NCBI RefSeq assembly: GCF_042643355.1 | Contig: NZ_JBHRSS010000009.1 | Span: 1-64,000, forward strand | Direction: 5' to 3' | DNA: 64,000 nt | Origin: Salinisphaera aquimarina | GTDB lineage: Bacteria > Pseudomonadota > Gammaproteobacteria > Nevskiales > Salinisphaeraceae | In this document: positions 8,585 through 18,038 of the stretch, piece by piece | How the letters are laid out: each line of letters opens with the position of its first letter | Position numbering within the stretch: the first letter of the stretch is position 1 | Notes under the pieces: model-generated | What the model was told of the DNA's origin: nothing | Databases searched by the model: none | The model's input: only the letters and a program-made list of their open reading frames with translations | Position numbers and translations under genes: made by a program

Positions 8585-9400
8585 TTATGCGGCGTGCAAC
8601 GCCCTGACCTTGCTCGGCTGGGCGGCACGAACCACGTCGTCCCAGTAGATGATCTCCATAGAGCCGTCGAAATGCTCGACCAGGGCGCTGCAGGATTCCA
8701 CCCAGTCGCCCGAGTTGTAGTAGGTCACGCCTTCGATGGTCTTGATCTCGGCGTGATGGATATGCCCGCAGACCACGCCATCGAAGCCGCGCCGGCGGCA
8801 TTCGTGGGCGACCGCCTTCTCGAATTCGCTGATGAAGTTCACCGCCGATTTCACCTTGTGCTTGGCATAGGCCGACAGCGACCAGTAGGGGTAGCCCAGG
8901 CGCGCACGCACACCATTCACATAGCGGTTGGCGCGCAGCAGCGTGATGTAGGCCACGTCGCCGATACGGGCGACCCAGCGGTGGTAACGGGTGACCACGT
9001 CGAACAGATCGCCGTGGATGACGAACAGCTTGCGGTTGTCGGCAGTGACATGAACGGCGTCGTTGACCACATGAATATTGCCCATGCGCAGTTCGTAGTC
9101 GACGAACTTGCGCAGGAAGTCGTCGTGGTTGCCGGTCACGTAATAGACCTGGGTGCCGCGCTTGGACTTGGTCAGGATCTTGCGGATGACGTTGGTATGT
9201 TCCTGCGGCCAGAAGAAGGTCGACTGCAGGCGCCAACCGTCGATGATATCGCCGACCAGATACAGCTGCTCGCACTGACAGTGCTTGAGAAATGCCGACA
9301 GCTTTTCTGCCTGGCTCCCGGCGGTGCCCAGATGGGCATCGGAGATGAACACGCTGCGATAGCGCGTCGGCTGGCTGGTTTTTTCTTCGTTCGGGCTCAT
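8585..9400 (-). CDS. LpxH-like metallophosphoesterase (UDP-2,3-diacylglucosamine diphosphatase family)
   Basis: This 271-residue calcineurin-type phosphoesterase has all dimetal motifs: FISDAHLG, VGDIIDGW, TGNHDDF, IHGDLFD and GHIHHAE. The HGDLFD motif and the tail YYNSGDWVESCSALVE are typical of the LpxH/LpxH2-related group that cleaves UDP-2,3-diacylglucosamine to lipid X in lipid A synthesis. Proteins of this longer branch are often annotated so without biochemical proof, so other nucleotide-sugar or phospholipid phosphoesterase roles are possible. The start is supported by GAGGA five bases upstream of the ATG. It is divergent from purD across a 186-base gap. Confidence 0.8.
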   Translation of the reverse strand: MSPNEEKTSQPTRYRSVFISDAHLGTAGSQAEKLSAFLKHCQCEQLYLVGDIIDGWRLQSTFFWPQEHTNVIRKILTKSKRGTQVYYVTGNHDDFLRKFVDYELRMGNIHVVNDAVHVTADNRKLFVIHGDLFDVVTRYHRWVARIGDVAYITLLRANRYVNGVRARLGYPYWSLSAYAKHKVKSAVNFISEFEKAVAHECRRRGFDGVVCGHIHHAEIKTIEGVTYYNSGDWVESCSALVEHFDGSMEIIYWDDVVRAAQPSKVRALHAA

Positions 9401-9586
9401 GACATCCTCGAATCGCGGGCTGCAGGCACAGGCTAGACAGGCCAGATCACCGCGATATGACGGTTTCGTGGCGTTTTCGTGACAGTGCCCGCCGGCGCAA
9501 TCGAAGGCGTCCTTTTGCTAAGCTTGCGCGGCATTGTGTTTCGACCATGCCGGCGAGCGCGGGCATCCCCATCCAGGCAGTAGTTC

Positions 9587-10888
9587 ATGAGCGAATCCGA
9601 GCACCGGGTACTGATCGTCGGCAACGGCGGACGCGAGCATGCGCTGGCGGTCAAGATCGCCGCCTCCAAACGCGTGACCCATGTCTATGTCGCCCCCGGC
9701 AATGCCGGCACCGCGCTCATGGACGCCGTCACCAATATCGCCCTCGCCGCGGACGATATCGACGGCCTGCGTGATTTCGCCACCGACAACGCCATCACCC
9801 TGACCGTTGTGGGCCCGGAAGCGCCGCTGGCGGCCGGCATCGTCGATGTATTCACCCAGGCCGGGCTGGCCTGTTTCGGCCCCGGGCGCGACGCCGCCCA
9901 GCTGGAGGCGAGCAAGGCATTCTCCAAGGATTTTCTCGCCCGCCACGCCATTCCGACCGCCGATTACGCGGTATTCACCGACTACAGCGAGGCCGAGGCA
10001 CACATTCGCCGCGTGGGCGCGCCGATCGTGGTCAAGGCCGACGGCCTGGCCGCCGGCAAGGGCGTATATCTGGCCGCCAGCGTGGACGAGGCGCTCGACG
10101 CCGCCCGCGACATGCTCCAGGACAACGCCTTCGGCGACTCGGGCGCGCGCATCGTGGTGGAGACGTTTCTCTCCGGCGAGGAACTGAGCTTCATCGCCCT
10201 GGTCGACGGCGAACATATTCTGCCGCTGGCCAGTTCGCAGGATCACAAGGCCGCATTCGACGGCGATACCGGCCCCAACACCGGCGGCATGGGCGCCTAT
10301 TCGCCGGCACCGGTGATGACCGACGCGGTGCGCGAGCGCGTGATGGCAGAGGTGATCCGGCCGACAGTCGCGGGCATGGCCGCCGACGGCTGTGCGTTCA
10401 CCGGCTTTCTCTACGCCGGACTGATGATCGACGACGACGGCGGTGCGCGCGTGCTCGAATTCAACGTGCGTCTCGGCGACCCGGAAACCCAGCCGATCCT
10501 GATGCGCCTGAAATCGGACCTGATCGATCTGATCGAGGCCGCGCTCGAAAAGCGCCTGGATCAGGTCGAGGCGCGCTGGAGCGATCAGGCCGCGCTCGGC
10601 GTGGTCATGGCTGCCGGCGGCTACCCCGGCCCCTATGACAAGGACGACATCATCACCGGTCTCGACGCTGCGACCGCCGAGGGCACGCAGGTTTTTCATG
10701 CCGGCACGCGTCTGGCCGAGGACGACAGCGTGCGTACCAGTGGCGGTCGGGTACTATGCGTGTGTGCGCTCGGCGACAACGTCGCCGACGCCCAGGCCCG
10801 CGCCTACGCGGGCGTCGATAAAATAAAATGGCGTGACGCCATGTACCGGCGTGATATCGGCTATCGCGCCATCAACCGCGACAAATAG
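9587..10888 (+). CDS. purD: Phosphoribosylamine-glycine ligase
   Basis: PurD (GAR synthetase) joins phosphoribosylamine and glycine with ATP in the second step of purine synthesis. The 433-residue protein begins HRVLIVGNGGREHALA, the hallmark N-terminal loop. It carries the ATP-grasp signatures VVKADGLAAGKGVYLA, FLSGEELSF, SQDHKA and GPNTGGMGAYSPAP, followed by EFNVRLGDPETQ. Length and motif order are normal. The gene stands alone: purH, its frequent partner, is not adjacent, and the next gene belongs to a different module after a 79-base gap. Confidence 0.96.
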   Translation: MSESEHRVLIVGNGGREHALAVKIAASKRVTHVYVAPGNAGTALMDAVTNIALAADDIDGLRDFATDNAITLTVVGPEAPLAAGIVDVFTQAGLACFGPGRDAAQLEASKAFSKDFLARHAIPTADYAVFTDYSEAEAHIRRVGAPIVVKADGLAAGKGVYLAASVDEALDAARDMLQDNAFGDSGARIVVETFLSGEELSFIALVDGEHILPLASSQDHKAAFDGDTGPNTGGMGAYSPAPVMTDAVRERVMAEVIRPTVAGMAADGCAFTGFLYAGLMIDDDGGARVLEFNVRLGDPETQPILMRLKSDLIDLIEAALEKRLDQVEARWSDQAALGVVMAAGGYPGPYDKDDIITGLDAATAEGTQVFHAGTRLAEDDSVRTSGGRVLCVCALGDNVADAQARAYAGVDKIKWRDAMYRRDIGYRAINRDK

Positions 10889-10967
10889 AACCTCGCGCCA
10901 CGCCGCAATCAAAAAAGCATAACGACTCTCGCGATCCGTCGCGCCGACAAGCAAGGAATTCTCTACC

Positions 10968-11528
10968 ATGCGCCCGACTCTTTTTCTGAGCCGCACGCTC
11001 GTTCTGTGCACTCTTGTCATCGGCTGTACCGCCGCTTTCGCCGATGAAGACAAGACCGTCTACGGATGGGTCGAGAACGCCCGCCTCATCCCCTGGGGCG
11101 TGGAGGTCAAGAGCAAGCTCGATACCGGCGCCCTCACGTCGTCGCTGCATGCCACCGATATCGAGGAATTCGAGCGCGACGACAAGAAATGGGTCCGCTT
11201 CACCACGCGCGTGGAAGACGAACGCAATGACGACATGGTCAGCCGCGAGTTCGAGCGGCCGCTCTATCGCCAGCTCAAGGTCACCGGCGCCGGCGGTTCC
11301 GACCATCGCCCGGTCGTGCTGCTCAAGATCTGCATGAACCACACCATCTACGAAGAGCAGTTCTCGCTGCGCGATCGCGGCGACATGAACTATCCGCTGC
11401 TGCTGGGCCGGCGCACGATCAAGCATCTCGGCCTGATCGACGTGAACAAGACGTTCCTGCGCGATCCCGAATGCACCGTCGATTCGGACGTGATCGAAAA
11501 CGAGTCCCACGAAGGCGACGACGCCTAG
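10968..11528 (+). CDS. Periplasmic retropepsin-like protein (ATP-dependent zinc protease / RimK-C-related family)
   Basis: This 186-residue protein has a signal peptide (hydrophobic run followed by AAFADE). The retropepsin-like aspartyl fold shows KLDTGALTSS, with the DTG triad at about residues 51-53, and the second-lobe motif LLLGRRTIKHLG. Family members are often named putative ATP-dependent zinc protease although they have aspartyl-protease-like motifs. It begins a same-strand set with an inactive-transglutaminase membrane protein and a RimK-like ATP-grasp ligase, a trio that recurs in Gammaproteobacteria and suggests periplasmic peptide or glutamate-polymer processing. The substrate is not known from sequence. 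A 181-base gap separates it from the second gene. Confidence 0.82.
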   Translation: MRPTLFLSRTLVLCTLVIGCTAAFADEDKTVYGWVENARLIPWGVEVKSKLDTGALTSSLHATDIEEFERDDKKWVRFTTRVEDERNDDMVSREFERPLYRQLKVTGAGGSDHRPVVLLKICMNHTIYEEQFSLRDRGDMNYPLLLGRRTIKHLGLIDVNKTFLRDPECTVDSDVIENESHEGDDA

Positions 11529-11709
11529 TGTCTTGTAACGTCAGTTCCCCCAACGAGGTTCGCGTGATGGGTGGTGTCAGGCCCGGCCCGGCAACGCGTG
11601 ATGGCGCAGGCCCGAGCGAGACGCCACAACCCCGCATGGCGCAAAGACACGCCGAAATGGTGACGCGTATTTGCGTGACCGAACACGACGCCGACGCCGG
11701 AATGCCAAC

Positions 11710-13248
11710 ATGAAAGATCTGCATCTGAAGGTGCTCGCGCTGGTGCTCGTGGCCTTCGCACTGGGCATCTGCTACTACAAGGTCTCGCGCCTGGGCGTAC
11801 CGCTGGCGCCGGACGCCAGCACCGAAGTCTGGACGGTGGAGGCCACCCTGCGCTTCGACGGCGCCGATCGCTCCGCCAAGATCGCACTGGAGATCCCCAA
11901 CGAGCCCGCCGGCTTCACGCTGCTCGACGAGAGCTTCATATCCTCGGGCTTCGGTCTGGCCACGGGCGAGCACGGCGCCAACCGCAACGCGCGCTGGGCC
12001 GCGCGCAATCTGCACGGGCCACAGACCCTCTACTATCGTGTCGTGCTCAACGAAGACGCCAGCGCCCATCGGGAGCCCACCGAACCGGTGCCCGAGTATC
12101 CCGACATCCCCGAATACACCGACCCGGAGCGGGCCTCGGTGTTCGCCTTGCTCGACGATGTGAGAGCGCGCTCGGCGGATACCGGCTCCTTCACCCAGGA
12201 ACTGCTGCGCCGCTTCAACGACCCCACCCCCGACGCCGAGGCCAAGGTGCTGCGCGACGACAGCGCCAAGCCGCTGGCGCAGGTCAAACGTCTGCAATAT
12301 GTGCTCGCCGGCGCCCGTATTCCCACGCGCATTGCTTACGTGTTGCCGCTGGTCGAAGGCATGCGTCACGGCTCGCTCGACCCCTGGCTGGAGGTCTACA
12401 ACGGCGAACGCTGGCTGGCCTTCAACCCGCGCAACGGCCATGCCGGCTTCCCGCGCGATGTGCTGGTCTGGCATGCCGGCGATACGCCGCTGGTACAGTT
12501 GGAAGGCGCCAACAACGCGAGCGTGGAATTCTCTGCCGCCCGCTCCGCGCGCGACGTCATGGGCCTGGCGCAGCAGCGCGCGCGCCTGCTCAACTCCGAC
12601 ATCCTCGAGTATTCGCTGCTGTCGCTGCCGATCGCCACCCAGAACGTCTACAAGGTGTTGCTGACGGTACCGCTGGGCGCGCTGGTTGTCGTCGTGCTGC
12701 GCAACTTCATCGGTCTGCGCACTTTCGGCACCTTCATGCCGGTGCTGATCGCGCTCGCGTTTCGCGAAACCGAGCTGATCTGGGGCTGCATCCTGTTCTC
12801 GGTGCTGGTCGCGCTGGGTCTGATCGTGCGCTTCTACCTCGAGCGGCTGAAGCTGCTGCTGGTGCCCCGACTGGCCTCGATGCTCACGATCGTGATCCTG
12901 CTGATGTCTGGCGTGTCGGTGATCAGCCACAAGCTGGGCATGGAACACGGCCTGTCGATCGCGCTGTTCCCGATGGTGATCCTGGCGATGACCATCGAGC
13001 GCATGTCCATCGTCTGGGACGAGAACGGGCCCAAGGACGCGCTGCTGTCGGGCTTCGGCAGTCTCGTCGTGGCCGCGGTGGGGTTCGTGGTGATGACCAA
13101 CGAATGGATGGAGTATCTCGCGTTCGTCTTCCCCGAGCTGCTGCTGCTGGTGCTGGCCTTCACCCTGCTGGCGGGCCGCTACACCGGCTATCGGCTGTCG
13201 GAACTGTGGCGTTTTCGCGCGGCCGCCAAAGCGATCGCTGAACGCTGA
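11710..13248 (+). CDS. Inactive transglutaminase fused to 7-TM helices
   Basis: This 512-residue membrane protein starts with a signal-anchor (LKVLALVLVAFALGICYY). It has a periplasmic domain of about 280 residues of transglutaminase-like fold, in which RIPTRIAYVLPL and LEVYNGERWLAFNPRNG correspond to the core. The usual catalytic Cys-His pair is not evident. The C-terminal 200 residues are a bundle of about seven helices (for example VLLTVPLGALVVVVLRNFI). This architecture is the named family that travels with the retropepsin-like and RimK-like genes on either side. The start at 11710 is chosen because the signal-anchor follows directly. The stop overlaps the next ATG by one base (TGATG). 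Confidence 0.85.
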   Translation: MKDLHLKVLALVLVAFALGICYYKVSRLGVPLAPDASTEVWTVEATLRFDGADRSAKIALEIPNEPAGFTLLDESFISSGFGLATGEHGANRNARWAARNLHGPQTLYYRVVLNEDASAHREPTEPVPEYPDIPEYTDPERASVFALLDDVRARSADTGSFTQELLRRFNDPTPDAEAKVLRDDSAKPLAQVKRLQYVLAGARIPTRIAYVLPLVEGMRHGSLDPWLEVYNGERWLAFNPRNGHAGFPRDVLVWHAGDTPLVQLEGANNASVEFSAARSARDVMGLAQQRARLLNSDILEYSLLSLPIATQNVYKVLLTVPLGALVVVVLRNFIGLRTFGTFMPVLIALAFRETELIWGCILFSVLVALGLIVRFYLERLKLLLVPRLASMLTIVILLMSGVSVISHKLGMEHGLSIALFPMVILAMTIERMSIVWDENGPKDALLSGFGSLVVAAVGFVVMTNEWMEYLAFVFPELLLLVLAFTLLAGRYTGYRLSELWRFRAAAKAIAER

Positions 13249-14246
13249 TGGCGAGTCTGGGCCAACGCATGCGCGCACGCCTGCGCCTGATCCGCCGCAA
13301 CCCACCGCTGCGCATGCCGTGGACGCTGCGCAAGCTGGGCGTGCTCGGCATGAACCAGCGCAACGGCGACTACATCGGCATCTACAACCCGCGCCGTTTC
13401 TATCCGCTGGTCGACGACAAGCTCAAAACCAAGCAGCTGGCGCTGGAAGCCGGCATCGACACGCCCGAACTCTACGGCGTGATCGAGATCGAGCATCAGA
13501 TCCGCGATCTCGACACCCTGCTCGGCAATCATCAGGACTTCGTGATCAAACCAGCCAACGGCTCGGGCGGCAACGGCATCATGGTGATTTCCGGACGCCG
13601 CGGCGTGCAGTTCATCCGCGCCTCCGGCGCCACCGTGTCGCGCGGCGAGCTGGAGCATTTCATCTCCAACGTGCTGTCGGGCATGTACAGCCTCGGCGGG
13701 CTGCCGGACAAGGCGATCATCGAATACCGGGTCAAACCGCACGCGGTGTTCGATACGGTCAGCTATCAGGGCGTGCCCGACATCCGCACCATCGTGTTCC
13801 GTGGAGTGCCGATCGCGGCGATGGTACGGCTGCCGACCCGGCAGTCCGACGGCAAGGCCAATCTGCATCAGGGCGCGATCGGCGCCGGCATCGACCTGGC
13901 CACCGGGCGCACGGTCGATGGCGTGTGGTTCAACAGCGTGCTCGACTCACATCCGGACTCGGGCAATGTCGTACGCGGCATCGAGGTGCCCGAGTGGGAC
14001 AAACTGCTCGAGCTGTCGGCACGCTCCTACGATCTGACCGGATTGGGCTATCTCGGCGTGGACGTGGTGCTCGACCGCGACCACGGACCGCTCATTCTGG
14101 AGTACAACGCGCGCCCGGGGCTGAATATCCAGCTCGCCAATCAGATGGGGCTGCTCAATCGCCTCGAAAAGGTGAGAGCGCTGGACGAAATCCCGGCGTC
14201 GGCAGCCGAGCGCGTCGCGCTCGGCAAGCGCCTGTTCGGCGAATAA
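13248..14246 (+). CDS. Alpha-L-glutamate ligase-like protein (RimK-related ATP-grasp)
   Basis: This 332-residue ATP-grasp enzyme belongs to the RimK-related group. Nucleotide-binding features are VIKPANGSGGNGIMVI (lysine plus glycine-rich loop), KAIIEYRVKP, and the Mg-binding LILEYNARPGLNIQLAN near the C-terminus. It probably forms an amide bond with glutamate or a similar amino acid in the cytoplasm. Its one-base overlap with the transglutaminase-like membrane gene implies tight co-expression, and with the retropepsin-like gene upstream the three may synthesise, export and trim a gamma- or alpha-linked polymer. That system-level role is inference. Confidence 0.85.
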   Translation: MASLGQRMRARLRLIRRNPPLRMPWTLRKLGVLGMNQRNGDYIGIYNPRRFYPLVDDKLKTKQLALEAGIDTPELYGVIEIEHQIRDLDTLLGNHQDFVIKPANGSGGNGIMVISGRRGVQFIRASGATVSRGELEHFISNVLSGMYSLGGLPDKAIIEYRVKPHAVFDTVSYQGVPDIRTIVFRGVPIAAMVRLPTRQSDGKANLHQGAIGAGIDLATGRTVDGVWFNSVLDSHPDSGNVVRGIEVPEWDKLLELSARSYDLTGLGYLGVDVVLDRDHGPLILEYNARPGLNIQLANQMGLLNRLEKVRALDEIPASAAERVALGKRLFGE

Positions 14247-14294
14247 CGACACGACTGCGGCGCCGCGTTCAGCCGGACGCCGTGCCGCTAGTGT

Positions 14295-14909
14295 TCAGCC
14301 ATGATGGCGTGCGTGGATCAGCGTCCAGTAGCCGAAGGCATTGACCTTCTTGGTCTCGATCACGTCGAAATCGGCCATCGCCAGGAATTCGTCGAGCGGG
14401 AACGAGGGCCGGAAACCGACCAGCTTCGACAACGGCGATACCAGCCGCTCCAGCGAGGCCATCGGGCCCTTGTCACCGCTGAAGTGATTGACGATGAACA
14501 GCTCGCCGCCCGGCTTGCAGACGCGTTTCATCTCTTCGATCATCTTGCGCGGATCGGGCACGACCGAAGCCACGTACATGGCCACGACCTTGTCGAAGCT
14601 GTGATCGGCGTATTCCAGTGCCTGCGCGTCCATGAGCGCCAGCGTGATGCGATCGGCGTTGCCGTTCACGCGCGCCTTGGCATGCTCGAGCATGTCCGGC
14701 GACACATCGATACCCACGACCTGAACGCCGTCGCCGTAATGATCAAGCGACAGGCCCGTACCGACACCGACTTCCAGCACGCGGTCGCCTGCCCGGCAAT
14801 CCATGAGGCGCACGGCTTCCTGGCGTCCCTGTTCGAATACCGGCCCGAAAAACCGATCGTACTGCCGCGAAAGACGGCGGTAGGCGGTTACAACGGATTG
14901 TTCGTCCAT
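14295..14909 (-). CDS. Class I SAM methyltransferase, phosphatidylethanolamine N-methyltransferase (PmtA)-like
   Basis: This 204-residue SAM methyltransferase has motif I VLEVGVGTGLSL, an acidic motif II (VVGIDVSPDMLEHAK), DAQALEYADHSFDKVV and the post-motif III region CKPGGELFIVNHF. The tail from SPLSKLVGFRPSF onward resembles the short Rhodobacter-type PmtA enzymes that convert phosphatidylethanolamine to phosphatidylcholine. Substrate assignment is by resemblance only, and ubiquinone/menaquinone-type methyltransferases share the core. I chose the second ATG (14909) because GGGAA lies eight bases upstream of it, whereas the ATG at 14924 has no site. It is convergent with the preceding ligase gene across 48 bases. 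Confidence 0.72.
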   Translation of the reverse strand: MDEQSVVTAYRRLSRQYDRFFGPVFEQGRQEAVRLMDCRAGDRVLEVGVGTGLSLDHYGDGVQVVGIDVSPDMLEHAKARVNGNADRITLALMDAQALEYADHSFDKVVAMYVASVVPDPRKMIEEMKRVCKPGGELFIVNHFSGDKGPMASLERLVSPLSKLVGFRPSFPLDEFLAMADFDVIETKKVNAFGYWTLIHARHHG

Positions 14910-15022
14910 GGATACTGTTCCCATAATCTAAGAGCCAATGGCGTTATTGGCGCAGGAAGAATACGCCTGTACCCGCGCCGACACAAAAACAGGGGGTTTC
15001 TTCCCGGCCGCGACAGCGGCTT

Positions 15023-15589
15023 TCAATGGGTGCGCGCGCTCGGCGTTGCGGTCGCCGGCCGATAGACGCCGCGCATGTCGCGCCCGCGCCACATGCGCCC
15101 GGATGCGCGCCGTTCCTCGAACAGGCGCAGCGCGCGAAAACCCATGCCCGGCTGCATTTCGAACCAATGATAGAGCCGCGGCGGCAAGCGCACGAAATCT
15201 CCGGCTTCACAGCGCAGCGCCCAGACGTGATTCTGGTCACGCATGAAAAGCATACCGCAGCCCCACACCATCAGCTGCGCTTCGGGGGTATCGTGCGCGT
15301 GCTCGGTCATCAACTTGCGCTGCAGCACGTCGATGCGCGGGTGATCCGGCAGTACGCTGGTCACATCCAGGGTCGCACAGGGCATGGTCTGCAGCAGTGC
15401 GTTGAGCGGCTCCAGATAGCTGCCGATCACTTCGTCGCATTCGGCGGCGGCATCGAAGGCGACAACGGGCAGATCGAGGCGCTGGTAGCGCACACCCAGC
15501 GGCGCAAGCCGCGCCGAGATGCAGGCCGGTTCGCGATCACAAAGCCGCAGCTCGGCCGTCTGAAGACTGTCGGAATAAAGTTCGGTCAT
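15023..15589 (-). CDS. mtnD: Acireductone dioxygenase-like cupin
   Basis: This 188-residue cupin matches the ARD family of the methionine salvage pathway. All four metal ligands are where they should be: His97 and His99 in TEHAHD, Glu103, and His141 in YHWFEM. The flanking blocks GDFVRLPPRLYHWFEM and FRALRLFEE are typical. The sequence is divergent at DTPEAQLMVWGCG, where most ARDs have EDEVRF. No other methionine-salvage gene (mtnA, B, C, N) lies in the window, so it is an orphan here. It could be a true ARD or a related cupin; the family call is firm and the exact substrate less so. Confidence 0.8.
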   Translation of the reverse strand: MTELYSDSLQTAELRLCDREPACISARLAPLGVRYQRLDLPVVAFDAAAECDEVIGSYLEPLNALLQTMPCATLDVTSVLPDHPRIDVLQRKLMTEHAHDTPEAQLMVWGCGMLFMRDQNHVWALRCEAGDFVRLPPRLYHWFEMQPGMGFRALRLFEERRASGRMWRGRDMRGVYRPATATPSARTH

Positions 15590-15879
15590 CGTCGTTCCAC
15601 GTATGACTCAGGACCCAAAAGCTTAAACGCGATCGCGTGGCCGCGCTCTAGGTATTGTCCCCGACCCGGCATGCAGTATGTCGCGACAACCGCGTATTCG
15701 AGTCGGACGCCGAACCATACGGCGCCGGCATTGTAAGCGGCGCAGTGTTACCGGCGTGAGTCAGCGGTCACTACAGAAATCGTCTTTTAGCGGCCGCGGC
15801 GGGTTGGCTCGACAAACACCTTTTAGCAACGCATTTTCGAGGCACGGCCTGCACCGGCGATCGATGGATCAGAGATTGC

Positions 15880-17811
15880 TCAGCCCTGGTCACGCTTCCA
15901 GTTGATCAGCCCGCCGGCCTTGAGAATCTCGACCTGACGCGGCGACAGACCGTGCCTGCAAGCGACGCTGTCGCCGCCGTCCACATCCACGCTCACCGTG
16001 TCGCCGTTGTCGAGGGCGTCGTGCAAGCCCTTGATCGACAGTTTCGCACCCTGGTCGAGCGTGTCGTGATCGTCGGCGTTCTCGTAGATCAGCGGCAGCA
16101 CGCCGAAGTTGACCAGGTTCTGCCAGTGAATACGGGCATAGTCCTTGGCGATAACCACCCGCAGCCCGAGATAGCGCGGCGCGATAGCCGCGTGTTCACG
16201 CGAACTGCCCTGGCCATAGTTGGAGCCACCGATGATGATGTGGTCGCCGGTCTTGCGGGCACGCGCCGGATACTCGGCATCGACCCCGTCGTAGACGAAA
16301 TTGGCGATTTCGGGAATGTTGGAGCGGAACGGCAACACCTCGGCGCCGGCCCGCATGATCTCGTCGGTGGAGATATCGTTGCCGACCTTGAGCAGCACCG
16401 GCAGGTCGAAGGCGTCGGGAATACCGTCGAAATCCGGCAGCGACTTGATGTTCGGGCCCTTGATCAGTTCGACGTTCCTGGCCTCGTCCGCGGGCAGCGG
16501 CGCTTCCATCATCTGTTCGTTGATCACCGGGTCGTCCGGGTTGTTGATCCTGGGATAATCGAAGTCGAGGGTGCGCGGATCGGTGATCCTGCCCATCAGG
16601 GCGCTCGCCACCGCCGTCTCCGGCGAGCACAGGAACACCGAGTCTTCCTTGGTGCCCGAACGGCCCGGGAAATTGCGCGGCGTGGTACGCAGACTGTTGC
16701 GGCCGGTTGCTGGCGCCTGTCCCATGCCGATACAGCCGTTGCAGCCGGCCTGATGGATACGCGCACCACTGGCGATGAGCACGCCCAGGCGGTCGTCGCG
16801 GGCCAGCGTCTGCAGCATGGCGCGCGATGACGGGTTCACGTCGAACGACACGTCCTTGGACACGTTGCGGCCACGCACCATTTCCGCGGCCATGGCGAAA
16901 TCGCGATAGCCAGGGTTGGCAGATGAACCAATATAGGCTTGATAGAGATCGTCGCCGGCCAGTTCCTCCACGGTCACCACGTTGCCCGGCGAGGTGGGCT
17001 TGGCGATCAGCGGCACCAGCGTGGACAGATCGATCTCGTCGGTTTCGTCGTATTCGGCACCGTCATCGGCCACCAGTTCTTCGTATTCGTCCTCGCGCCC
17101 CTGCGATTTGAGGAATCGCTTGATCTCTTCATCGGCCGGAAACACGGTCGTGGTCGCGCCGAGTTCGGCGCCCATATTGGCGATAACGTGCCGATCCATG
17201 GCCTCCAGATTCTTCAGACCGGGGCCGTGATATTCGATGATCTTGCCGACACCGCCGGAGACACCGTGGCGGCGCAGCATTTCCAGCACCACGTCCTTGG
17301 CCGATACCCAGTCCGGCAGTTCGCCGGTAAGCTTGATGCCGAACACCTTGGGCATCTTGGTATACAACGGCTCGCCGGCCATCGCCATGGCCACTTCCAG
17401 GCCGCCGGCGCCGATCGCCAGCATGCCCATCGAACCGGCCGCCGGGGTATGGCTGTCCGAGCCGAGCAGGGTCTTGCCTGGGCGGCCGAAGCGCTCCATG
17501 TGCACGGCATGGGAGATGCCGTTGCCGGGACGCGAGAAATGCACTCCGAAACGCTCGCAGGCGGACTGCAGGAACAGATGGTCGTCCGGATTCTTGTTGT
17601 CTTCCTGAATCAGGTTGTGATCGACGTACTGTGCCGAAATCTCGGTCTTGACCCGATCGAGTTTCATCGCTTCCAGTTCCAGCATGACCAGCGTGCCGGT
17701 CGCGTCCTGGGTCAGCGTCTGATCGATGCGCACCGCGATTTCCTTGCCCGGCGTCATCTCGCCGTCAAGCAGATGGGATTCGATCAGTTTCTGGGCAACG
17801 TTCTGTGCCAT
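15880..17811 (-). CDS. acn: Aconitate hydratase, short (about 640-residue) type
   Basis: This 643-residue aconitase interconverts citrate and isocitrate. Landmarks are LLGSDSHTPAAGSMG (115-129), QAGCNGCIGMG with cluster ligands Cys357 and Cys360, and the swivel-domain GGSNYGQGSSREHAA. It is shorter than AcnA/AcnB (about 870-890 residues) and resembles the compact Aquifex-type group. At the position of the third cluster Cys, the usual IGSCTN reads IGSSAN (294-299), so Ser297 replaces the expected Cys; a nearby Cys395 in FLCSPET might substitute. The start at 17811 is chosen for a strong GAGAGGAA site. It is divergent from the nuo operon. Confidence 0.9.
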   Translation of the reverse strand: MAQNVAQKLIESHLLDGEMTPGKEIAVRIDQTLTQDATGTLVMLELEAMKLDRVKTEISAQYVDHNLIQEDNKNPDDHLFLQSACERFGVHFSRPGNGISHAVHMERFGRPGKTLLGSDSHTPAAGSMGMLAIGAGGLEVAMAMAGEPLYTKMPKVFGIKLTGELPDWVSAKDVVLEMLRRHGVSGGVGKIIEYHGPGLKNLEAMDRHVIANMGAELGATTTVFPADEEIKRFLKSQGREDEYEELVADDGAEYDETDEIDLSTLVPLIAKPTSPGNVVTVEELAGDDLYQAYIGSSANPGYRDFAMAAEMVRGRNVSKDVSFDVNPSSRAMLQTLARDDRLGVLIASGARIHQAGCNGCIGMGQAPATGRNSLRTTPRNFPGRSGTKEDSVFLCSPETAVASALMGRITDPRTLDFDYPRINNPDDPVINEQMMEAPLPADEARNVELIKGPNIKSLPDFDGIPDAFDLPVLLKVGNDISTDEIMRAGAEVLPFRSNIPEIANFVYDGVDAEYPARARKTGDHIIIGGSNYGQGSSREHAAIAPRYLGLRVVIAKDYARIHWQNLVNFGVLPLIYENADDHDTLDQGAKLSIKGLHDALDNGDTVSVDVDGGDSVACRHGLSPRQVEILKAGGLINWKRDQG

Positions 17812-18038
17812 CGGTTCCTCTCGATATGTGCGATACCCCACTCTAGCCCCGCGAACCGCCAATCACCAAGCCGGGCGGAAGGTGGAGCGGCCGATCGCGG
17901 GCGCGGGTGGCGCGCGCGACGCGCGAGCTTTAACCGGCGTAGGATTGGCGCTGGCTGCGCAGCTGGCGCGCGTGACCGCGGGGTTTGTCGTCGCGCACTC
18001 GCCAATCGGGGGCAAAATCGGCTAACGTTCGGCAATGG

